A stretch of DNA of 6,441 bases from assembly GCA_015487985.1 (NCBI GenBank), contig WFOP01000198.1:1-6441 (forward strand), written 5' to 3'. The position numbers were made by a program, and so were the translations under genes. The first letter of the stretch is position 1. Each line of letters starts with the position of its first letter. Positions 1 through 5,069 of this stretch are shown piece after piece. The notes beneath the pieces were generated by a model, which did not search any database, was not told where the DNA came from, and worked only from the letters and a program-made list of their open reading frames with translations. The stretch is from Hyphomicrobiales bacterium. GTDB taxonomy: Bacteria > Pseudomonadota > Alphaproteobacteria > Rhizobiales > Devosiaceae.

Positions 1-2
1 CT

Positions 3-440
3 ATCAGTATAAATCTAATCGGCTCGTTCAACACCTCCTCTCAGGCCGCGCTTGGCATGTGGGGAACCGAACCGCTCTCAACCGGGGAACGCGGCGTGAT
101 TATCAACACCGCATCCGTTGCCGCTTATGAGGGACAGATCGGGCAAATTGCCTACGCCGCCTCAAAGGGGGGCATTGTGGGCATGACATTGCCCATGGCG
201 CGCGATCTGGCTTCGCACGGAATTCGCGTCATGGCCATCGCGCCGGGCATATTCAAAACCCCCATGGTCGAGAGTTTTCCCCTGGAGGTTCAGGATGCCT
301 TGGCAGCGCAAATTCCTTTTCCAAACCGGCTTGGGGAACCATCGGAATTTGGTGCGCTGGTGACACATATCTGTGAAAATGCCATGCTGAACGGCGAAGT
401 CATCCGGCTGGATGGCGCCATTCGCATGCCACCAAGGTAG
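3..440 (+). CDS. Short-chain dehydrogenase/reductase, 3-hydroxyacyl-CoA dehydrogenase type 2 (HSD10-like), 5' end missing
   Basis: This is the C-terminal 145 residues of an SDR; the reading frame is open from base 3, and the N-terminal Rossmann part (the glycine-rich NAD site, roughly 110 residues in a family of about 255) lies outside the window. The SDR catalytic residues are visible: Asn at codon 4 (INLIGSFN), Ser at 38 (NTASVAA), Tyr at 51 and Lys at 55 (YAASKGG), followed by the PG motif at 81-82 (IAPGIFKTP). The ending [16 protein letters not shown] and the segment [14 protein letters not shown] closely match what I know of the HSD10/3-hydroxyacyl-CoA dehydrogenase type 2 group, which oxidises 3-hydroxyacyl-CoA to 3-ketoacyl-CoA with NAD+. 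Bacterial members usually act in the cytoplasm in beta-oxidation or branched-chain acid breakdown. The exact substrate is inferred. A role next to an aldehyde dehydrogenase and an acyl-CoA synthetase is coherent. An internal ATG at base 57 is not the real start, because conserved sequence continues upstream of it. Confidence 0.93.
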   Translation: MSINLIGSFNTSSQAALGMWGTEPLSTGERGVIINTASVAAYEGQIGQIAYAASKGGIVGMTLPMARDLASHGIRVMAIAPGIFKTPMVESFPLEVQDALAAQIPFPNRLGEPSEFGALVTHICENAMLNGEVIRLDGAIRMPPR

Positions 441-442
441 CC

Positions 443-480
443 CTCGATACGCCCCCCCGATACGCCCCTCGATACGCCCC
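443..480. repeat. Three-copy tandem repeat of 12-13 bp
   Basis: The 11-mer CGATACGCCCC occurs exactly at 445-455, 458-468 and 470-480. Copies 1 and 3 share the longer form CTCGATACGCCCC; copy 2 has CC in place of CT before the core. The spacing is 13 then 12 bases. The array begins three bases after the SDR stop codon and includes a run of seven C at 452-458. It has no unique spacers, so it is not a CRISPR. Slipped-strand duplication is the simplest origin; no function is evident. Confidence 0.9.
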
Positions 481-503
481 TTGCCCTTATTGAAAAGCTC
501 CGC

Positions 504-547
504 CCTTGCACGACAGGCAAGGCATGCGCTGCCCGCATTTGGTTTTG
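504..547 (+). terminator. Possible weak terminator after the SDR gene (two stem-loops)
   Basis: A 6-bp stem CCTTGC (504-509) / GCAAGG (517-522) with a 7-base loop is followed at once by a 5-bp stem ATGCG (524-528) / CGCAT (534-538). The second stem runs into a T-rich stretch TTTGGTTTT (538-546). The stems are short and the T tract is broken by GG, so this is only a candidate for intrinsic termination of SDR transcription. Confidence 0.3.
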
Positions 548-571
548 CAAATCCGCCCCGCGACGGCTCAT

Positions 572-605
572 TTTGGCGCAAAAAGCGCAGTGGTTTGACG
601 CAAAA
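572..605 (+). promoter_or_regulatory. Direct repeat, candidate AraC-type operator upstream of aldehyde dehydrogenase
   Basis: TTTGGCGCAAAA at 572-583 and TTTGACGCAAAA at 594-605 differ at one base of 12. Their starts are 22 bases apart, about two turns of the helix, which is the usual geometry for an AraC/XylS monomer pair on direct half-sites. The proximal copy ends where the -35 element of the TACAAT hexamer at 626 would begin, as is typical of class II activation by AraC-type proteins. That the AraC-family protein encoded at 2359-3315 binds here is inference. The inner cores GGCGCAAAA and GACGCAAAA also occur by chance in coding sequence (around 1358 and 1745), so the core alone is not specific. 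Confidence 0.45.
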
Positions 606-625
606 TCCCAAGATTAAGTGCAGGC

Positions 626-631
626 TACAAT
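626..631 (+). promoter_or_regulatory. Candidate -10 hexamer for aldehyde dehydrogenase, no -35 consensus
   Basis: TACAAT matches the sigma-70 consensus TATAAT at five of six positions. The 17-base-spaced -35 position (603-608, AAATCC) has no resemblance to TTGACA. TTGACG at 595-600 is a good -35 but lies 25 bases away, too far for this hexamer. A -10 without a -35 fits a promoter that needs an activator. The start of transcription would be near 638, leaving a leader of about 100 bases before the ATG at 742. Confidence 0.35.
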
Positions 632-728
632 TTATCATCGCTTCCAGCGCGGGTGTTTAAGAGCGAACAACCGCCGCATCATATCCCTTTGGCCAATGAA
701 CAAACTTCACGGGCGGGGAAATGTTTCT

Positions 729-734
729 GGGAGG
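729..734 (+). promoter_or_regulatory. Ribosome binding site choosing the ATG at 742
   Basis: GGGAGG sits 7 bases before the ATG at 742. The in-frame ATG at 721 would place this Shine-Dalgarno sequence inside the coding region and has only a G-rich stretch upstream, so 742 is preferred as the start. Confidence 0.8.
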
Positions 735-741
735 AAAACAA

Positions 742-2142
742 ATGTACACCATGACCATTAACGGCAAAGCGGTATCAACCGATGACACATTTGAAGTGTC
801 AAACCCGGCAACGGGTGAATTGGTTGGCCGAGCGCCCAACGCAACCGAGGAGCACCTGAACGAAGCGGTTGCAGCGGCTGACGCGGCATATAAAAAGCTG
901 TCCAAACTGCCCGACGAAGAGCTGCAAAAGCTTTGCGAGGCGATGGCGAAGAAAGTTGACGATAATGCCGAAGAGCTGGCCGAGTTGCTGACCCGGGAAC
1001 AGGGAAAACCCTTGAACGGCCTGGGCTCCCGCTGGGAGCTGGGGGCCGCCGGCATTTGGGCCGGCCATACCAGCACCCTGTCCCTGCCGATGAAAACCAT
1101 TCAGAAAAACAACGAGGGCACCGTTGAACTGCACCGCAAGCCATTGGGGGTAATCGGCTCCATCACGCCTTGGAACTTCCCCATTTTGATTGCCATCTGG
1201 CATATCATTCCTGCCATTCGAACCGGCAACACGGTGGTCATCAAGCCATCTCCCTATACGCCTTTGACAACGCTGAAACTTGTGTCATTGCTCAACGAAG
1301 TATTGCCCGAGGGGGCGGTGAATTGCATCACCGGAGACGACAAGAACGTCAACCTGGGCGCAAAAATGACTGCTCACAAGGATATCCGCAAGATCGTCTT
1401 TACCGGCTCAACCGATACGGGCAAAAAGGTCATGGTCAATTCTGCCGACACCATGAAGCGCCTGACCCTTGAAATGGGGGGAAATGATGCCGGCATCGTA
1501 TTACCCGACGTCAATGCAAAGGAAATCGCCGAGGGGCTTTTCTGGGGCGGATTCGTCAATAACGGGCAAACATGCGCTGCCATCAAGCGGCTTTATGTGC
1601 ATGAAGATGTCTATGAAGATGTATGCGAGGAACTGGTGAATTTTACCAAAACCATGGTTGTGGGCAATGGTCTGGATGAAGATTCCATTCTTGGCCCCAT
1701 GCAAAATCAGATGCAGTTTGACAAGGTATGCCGGCTGGTTGCGGACGCAAAAACCAAGGGGCGTGTTCTTCTGGGGGGGGAGCCTGGCGAGGGGCTTTTT
1801 TATCCGCCAACCATCATTGCGGACATGGAAGACACCGACCCGCTGGTTTATGAGGAGCAGTTCGGCCCTGCCCTGCCCATCATCAAATACAACAATATTG
1901 ATGATGTCATTGAAAAAGCCAATGATTCACAATGGGGACTGGGGGGGTCCGTATGGTCCAGAGATATCGAAAAAGCACGCGAGATTGCCATGCAGATGGA
2001 AACCGGTTCCGTGTGGGTCAATAAACATCTGGCCCTGCAGCCCGATGCGCCTTTTGGTGGCGTAAAGTGCTCGGGCCAGGGCACCGAGTTCGCGCAGGAA
2101 GGACTGGAAGAATATACCGACATTCAGGTCATATCCTACTAA
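742..2142 (+). CDS. NAD(P)-dependent aldehyde dehydrogenase
   Basis: A 466-residue member of the aldehyde dehydrogenase superfamily, of normal to slightly short length, which oxidises an aldehyde to the carboxylic acid in the cytoplasm. Visible family features in order are: TPWNFP at 142-147 with the oxyanion Asn145; VIKPS at 166-170 with cofactor-binding Lys168; FTGSTDTGKKV at 220-230, the nicotinamide cofactor loop; LEMGGNDAG at 243-251 with general base Glu244; NNGQTCAAIKR at 273-283 with nucleophile Cys278; EEQFGPALPI at 371-380 with the cofactor-ribose Glu372; and the C-terminal PFGGVKCSG at 437-445. All key catalytic residues are present. The GGNDAGIVLPDV segment recalls the Streptomyces AldA-like subgroup of ALDH, from memory only; the substrate is unknown. 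The start at 742 is set by the Shine-Dalgarno site at 729-734. The gene contains runs of six, eight and seven G at 1476, 1773 and 1941 without loss of frame. The next gene downstream encodes an AraC-type regulator, a common pairing for inducible aldehyde oxidation. Confidence 0.95.
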   Translation: MYTMTINGKAVSTDDTFEVSNPATGELVGRAPNATEEHLNEAVAAADAAYKKLSKLPDEELQKLCEAMAKKVDDNAEELAELLTREQGKPLNGLGSRWELGAAGIWAGHTSTLSLPMKTIQKNNEGTVELHRKPLGVIGSITPWNFPILIAIWHIIPAIRTGNTVVIKPSPYTPLTTLKLVSLLNEVLPEGAVNCITGDDKNVNLGAKMTAHKDIRKIVFTGSTDTGKKVMVNSADTMKRLTLEMGGNDAGIVLPDVNAKEIAEGLFWGGFVNNGQTCAAIKRLYVHEDVYEDVCEELVNFTKTMVVGNGLDEDSILGPMQNQMQFDKVCRLVADAKTKGRVLLGGEPGEGLFYPPTIIADMEDTDPLVYEEQFGPALPIIKYNNIDDVIEKANDSQWGLGGSVWSRDIEKAREIAMQMETGSVWVNKHLALQPDAPFGGVKCSGQGTEFAQEGLEEYTDIQVISY

Positions 2143-2154
2143 GGCAAGACTGTG

Positions 2155-2182
2155 CCGGGGGGGCTTTTATGGGTGCCCCCGG
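2155..2182 (+). terminator. GC-rich hairpin after the aldehyde dehydrogenase gene
   Basis: CCGGGGG (2155-2161) pairs perfectly with CCCCCGG (2176-2182) around a 14-base loop, starting 12 bases past the stop codon. An alternative 6-bp fold GGGGGC/GCCCCC (2159-2164 with 2175-2180) overlaps it. No T tract follows; the only TTTT lies inside the loop. It could slow or protect the transcript end, but it is not a standard intrinsic terminator. Confidence 0.35.
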
Positions 2183-2204
2183 TTGCCAATCCGATATTTC
2201 AGGC

Positions 2205-2264
2205 TTTGGCACGAACAAAATCATTGGTGCCGCGCTGTTTCAAAATCGCGCGCAATGGCACCAA
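2205..2264. repeat. Inverted repeats with two alternative pairings upstream of the AraC-family gene
   Basis: TTGGTGCC (2224-2231) is perfectly complementary to GGCACCAA (2257-2264). The stem continues inward as GCGC (2232-2235) with GCGC (2250-2253) after a 3-base bulge, leaving a 14-base loop. The same left arm can instead pair through GTGCC (2227-2231) with GGCAC at 2208-2212, so two hairpins exclude each other. The element ends 94 bases before the regulator's start codon. It could be an operator, an RNA switch or part of the aldehyde dehydrogenase terminator; the sequence does not decide. No T tract follows on the plus strand. Confidence 0.4.
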
Positions 2265-2344
2265 ACCTTCACACAACAGGTACTTTTATGCTAGGAATTG
2301 GCAGCCGGGAATTTAGGGGGAAATAGTCAAGCTGCCTGTCGGGG

Positions 2345-2351
2345 AAAGGAG
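2345..2351 (+). promoter_or_regulatory. Ribosome binding site supporting a TTG start
   Basis: AAAGGAG lies 7 bases before the TTG at 2359. The first in-frame ATG is 121 codons further on, inside the sensor domain, so the TTG is the credible start. Confidence 0.8.
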
Positions 2352-2358
2352 CATCAAA

Positions 2359-3315
2359 TTGACTGAACTTGTTGAATTTGAACGCTGGTCGAATGACCTG
2401 GGGCAGGTGTGCAGGCACTATGAGGGCATCGCGCGGCGGAGGCAACGCCATGTGGCCGGGCGCATAAAGGTGCGCCGTTTTGACAAGCTGGACGTGGCCG
2501 ATGTTTCGGGCAACGTGCAGTGCATCCGGCGCGATTATAACGGTATTCGGCGTGACGACAGCGAGCACATTTTCTTTATCACCCAGCTTGAGGGCAAGCT
2601 GAATGTGGATCACAATGATCGGCGCACCTCACTGGGAAAAGGTGACAGCCTGCTGCTGGATTCCACCAAAATCGGCGATTTGGGCTTTGAAGAAACGGGG
2701 GGCCGGCTGTTGTCCCTTCACATGCCGCGCCAGATGTTTCTTGCTGTGTGCAAAGGGTCGGTTGAAATTGGCAAACGTCTTTCCCTCAACCATCCGATGG
2801 CACAGGCCATTCAACAACAAATGTTGCGGTTTTCGCTTGGTGATGACAACACAGCCAATGTTCGAAAGGCCAGTAGCGACCTGCTGTTGAACATGATTCA
2901 ACTCGCCTTTGCCAAGGACCCAGGCATGACCTCTGTCTCGCGTTGGGAAAGCAACGACCAGCGCTTTGAGTTCGCCATCCATCTCATTGACAACAACCTG
3001 ACAAGCGAAGAGCTTTCTCTGGGCTGGCTGGCAAACAAGATGTGTATGTCGCCCCGTCAGGTCCAGCGCATTTTTCAGGAAAATGATACAAGTTTTGCCA
3101 AGGTCATGCGCGCAAAGCGATTTCGTCTGGTCGCCCAGAGAATAAGCAACAGCAAGTTGGGCGAAAAAATCCGAATTTCAGAGGTCGCTTACAGCGCCGG
3201 CTTCAGGGACCTTTCAAATTTCAACCGTGGTTTCAAATTCCACTTCGGGCAGGCCCCGCGCGAATATATTGAAACCAGTTCTTCCGCGCACACCGAAATA
3301 ACTGCCAAGCCCTGA
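2359..3315 (+). CDS. AraC-family transcriptional regulator, FeaR-like architecture
   Basis: A 318-residue regulator with a TTG start. Residues about 20-190 form the N-terminal sensor/dimerisation part. Its segments HIFFITQLEGKL (70-81) and LGKGDSLLLDST (92-103) resemble the AraC-binding-like domain found in FeaR and related activators. Residues about 204-304 are the AraC DNA-binding domain with two helix-turn-helix motifs. The first is around 219-240 (SLGWLANKMCMSPRQVQRIF). The second lies within ISEVAYSAGFRDLSNFNRGF (273-292) and is followed by the diagnostic FGQAPREYI (296-304). E. coli FeaR activates an amine oxidase and an aldehyde dehydrogenase gene, so a gene of this type directly after an aldehyde dehydrogenase suggests it controls aldehyde breakdown. 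That target assignment is inference, supported by repeats at 572-605 and 3354-3365. The gene lies 216 bases from the aldehyde dehydrogenase and 118 from the synthetase, so separate promoters are possible. No metal-binding or kinase-type features are seen. Confidence 0.93.
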   Translation: MTELVEFERWSNDLGQVCRHYEGIARRRQRHVAGRIKVRRFDKLDVADVSGNVQCIRRDYNGIRRDDSEHIFFITQLEGKLNVDHNDRRTSLGKGDSLLLDSTKIGDLGFEETGGRLLSLHMPRQMFLAVCKGSVEIGKRLSLNHPMAQAIQQQMLRFSLGDDNTANVRKASSDLLLNMIQLAFAKDPGMTSVSRWESNDQRFEFAIHLIDNNLTSEELSLGWLANKMCMSPRQVQRIFQENDTSFAKVMRAKRFRLVAQRISNSKLGEKIRISEVAYSAGFRDLSNFNRGFKFHFGQAPREYIETSSSAHTEITAKP

Positions 3316-3353
3316 TTTGTTTCGGGCACCCCGCTGGCACAATCTGCATATTA

Positions 3354-3365
3354 TTTGGCGTAAAA
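3354..3365 (+). promoter_or_regulatory. Candidate regulator half-site upstream of acyl-CoA synthetase
   Basis: TTTGGCGTAAAA matches 11 of 12 bases of the repeat copy at 572-583. A degenerate copy, TTTCGCGCCATA (3372-3383), follows 18 bases later and matches nine of 12 positions, but not at the 22-base spacing seen upstream of the aldehyde dehydrogenase gene. A possible -10, TATATT, lies at 3405-3410; its 17-base-spaced -35 position (3382-3387, TAGCTG) is poor. Shared control with the aldehyde dehydrogenase is inferred. Confidence 0.35.
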
Positions 3366-3418
3366 GCCCTGTTTCGCGCCATAGCTGAGCGCGCACCAAA
3401 TTGCTATATTTGACGTTT

Positions 3419-3426
3419 GGGAGGGG
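3419..3426 (+). promoter_or_regulatory. Ribosome binding site choosing the ATG at 3434
   Basis: GGGAGGGG lies 7 bases before the ATG at 3434. An in-frame TTG at 3401 would place this site inside the coding region, and another TTG at 3428 is too close to it. The protein therefore starts at MHNFTNV. Confidence 0.8.
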
Positions 3427-3433
3427 ATTGAAC

Positions 3434-5065
3434 ATGCACAATTTCACGAACGTAAACAAAGCCTATGATGTGGCAAAAAAATCCTACGGATTTGAGTGTC
3501 CGCCGGACTTTAATTTCGCGTTTGATATCATAGATCAACATGCGCAAAGCCTGAATAAAACAGCCGTTCTTGCCGTTTCGGGCGATGGGCAAAATATTGA
3601 AGAACTCAGCTATGCCGACCTGTCGCGCCGCTCCAGCCGGTTTGCCAACGGCTTGCGAAACCTGGGATTGAAACAGGGTGATTTCGCCTGCCTGGTGGCG
3701 GGACGGATTCCGGATTGGTATGATGCGATTTTAGGGTGTATGAAGCTGGGTGTCATCTCGATGCCCGGCACCAATCTGTTAACGGGAAAAGACATTGCCT
3801 ATCGCATAAATCATACCGGTGCGGCGGCCATAATCGTCACACCGGAACATTGCGAAAAAGTGGATGCCGTGCGCGCTGACTGCCCGACACTTAAGCATTT
3901 TATTGTCATTGGAGACGCACTTGAGGGCTGGGTTTCCTCCATTGACATGTGCGCGGGTGCCGCCGAAACCATCGCACCGGCGCACCGGGCGATAACCAAG
4001 TCCGATGATATGATGATGGGGTATTTCACATCGGGCACCACGGGGATGCCCAAAATGGTTCCCCATGATTTCTCCTATGCGCTGGCCCATGCCGCAACTG
4101 CCCTGTTCTGGATGGACTTAACCAGGGATGATATACACTGGACCCTTACAGACACAGGCTGGGCCAAGGCGGCCTGGGGCATGCTGTTCCCGCAATTTCT
4201 GGTGGGGGCGACTGTTGTTCTTTATAATGGGACCGGGTTTGATGCCGAGTTGCATCTCAGGCTGATTGAAAAACTGGGCGTAAATATTTTTTGCGCGCCG
4301 CCAACGGTCTACCGCATCTTTGCCCAGATGGACCTGAGCGCATACGACCTTGGTTCAATCCGGCGTTCTATTGGCGCTGGGGAACCTCTCAACCCGGAAG
4401 TAATCCGCTACTGGAAAAATGAAACCGGTACCACCATTGCGGACGGGTATGGCCAGACCGAAACCATCAATATCATTGCCAATTATCCCGATCAACCGGT
4501 CAAGCTTGGCTCGATGGGCAAACCAGTACCCGGTTTTGAAATTGAAATTGTTGATCAAAATGGAACAGAGTTGCCGGCGGGCGAAATTGGCAATATAGCC
4601 ATCAAACTTACCGATCCATGGCCACCGGGGCTTTTCAAGGGATATTATACCGGCGGGGAGCCGGATTGCTCTTCGTTCCACGACGGCTGGTATTATACCG
4701 GCGACACGGCCTCTCGTGATGAAGATGGATATTTCTGGTTTGTGGGGCGCACCGATGATCTGATAAATTCTTCGGGATATCGTATCAGCCCGTTTGAAGT
4801 GGAAAGTGCGTTGCTGGAGCACCCCGCCGTTGCCGAAAGTGCGGTAATCGGGGAGCCGGATGAAAAACGCGGGCAGATTGTTGTCGCCTATATCATCCTG
4901 ACGCAGGGGAACAAGGCAACCGATGTGCTGGCGGAAGAAATCCAGAAGTTTTGCAAAGAACAAACAGCGCCCTACAAATACCCCCGTATCGTCCACTTTG
5001 TAAGCGAGTTGCCCAAGACCATCTCAGGCAAAATCCGGCGGGTGGAACTGCGCGGTGAAGGATAG
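3434..5065 (+). CDS. AMP-forming acyl-CoA synthetase, medium-chain (ACSM)-like
   Basis: A 543-residue cytoplasmic enzyme of the ANL adenylating superfamily, of normal length. It activates a carboxylic acid with ATP to the acyl-adenylate and then to the acyl-CoA. The core motifs are complete: the ATP phosphate-binding loop YFTSGTTGMPK at 197-207; the WTLTDTGWAK segment at 236-245; the adenine-binding DGYGQTE at 337-343; WYYTGD at 419-424; the hinge GRTDDLINSSGYRISPFEVE at 438-457; and the C-terminal PKTISGKIRR at 527-536 with the adenylation Lys533. The layout and the GYGQTE and INSSGYRI forms point to the medium-chain/benzoate-type (ACSM) group rather than acetyl-CoA synthetase or long-chain FadD, but the acid cannot be named. 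It lies 118 bases after the AraC-type regulator on the same strand. With the aldehyde dehydrogenase it would convert an aldehyde to acyl-CoA in two steps. Its stop codon is 4 bases from that of the convergent gene. An open frame antisense to it at 4355-4996 is taken to be spurious. Confidence 0.95.
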   Translation: MHNFTNVNKAYDVAKKSYGFECPPDFNFAFDIIDQHAQSLNKTAVLAVSGDGQNIEELSYADLSRRSSRFANGLRNLGLKQGDFACLVAGRIPDWYDAILGCMKLGVISMPGTNLLTGKDIAYRINHTGAAAIIVTPEHCEKVDAVRADCPTLKHFIVIGDALEGWVSSIDMCAGAAETIAPAHRAITKSDDMMMGYFTSGTTGMPKMVPHDFSYALAHAATALFWMDLTRDDIHWTLTDTGWAKAAWGMLFPQFLVGATVVLYNGTGFDAELHLRLIEKLGVNIFCAPPTVYRIFAQMDLSAYDLGSIRRSIGAGEPLNPEVIRYWKNETGTTIADGYGQTETINIIANYPDQPVKLGSMGKPVPGFEIEIVDQNGTELPAGEIGNIAIKLTDPWPPGLFKGYYTGGEPDCSSFHDGWYYTGDTASRDEDGYFWFVGRTDDLINSSGYRISPFEVESALLEHPAVAESAVIGEPDEKRGQIVVAYIILTQGNKATDVLAEEIQKFCKEQTAPYKYPRIVHFVSELPKTISGKIRRVELRGEG

Positions 5066-5069
5066 GTAC

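Larger units (their letters stand above)
441..741. other. Intergenic region between SDR and aldehyde dehydrogenase genes
   Basis: No convincing gene lies in these 301 bases. From left to right they hold a C-rich tandem repeat directly after the SDR stop codon, two small stem-loops that may end SDR transcription, a pair of direct repeats, a -10-like hexamer and the ribosome binding site of the aldehyde dehydrogenase gene. Each is described separately. An open frame that runs from inside the SDR gene to 660 and spans the repeat has no similarity I recognise. Confidence 0.7.

Noticed and set aside
443..480. CRISPR-like array
   Set aside because: The units abut with almost no spacer, there are only three, and no cas genes are near.
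162..638. A 158-codon open frame on the minus strand over the SDR end and the following gap
   Set aside because: It overlaps the conserved SDR sequence and runs through the tandem repeat; its translation is low in recognisable structure and looks like a shadow frame.
412..660. An 82-codon plus-strand frame crossing the SDR stop and the tandem repeat
   Set aside because: Its start is inside the SDR gene, its composition reflects the C-rich repeat, and it covers the likely promoter of the next gene.
2264..2292. Possible sigma-70 promoter for the AraC-type gene using TATGCT at 2287
   Set aside because: It matches TATAAT at only four of six bases and no acceptable -35 lies at the right distance.
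2288..2326. A 12-residue leader-peptide-like frame before the AraC-type gene
   Set aside because: It has only a weak AGG as a ribosome site and no run of regulatory codons, and frames this short are common by chance.
4355..4996. A 213-codon open frame antisense to the acyl-CoA synthetase
   Set aside because: It lies wholly within a gene with complete catalytic motifs, its translation has no recognisable domain, and no Shine-Dalgarno site was evident.
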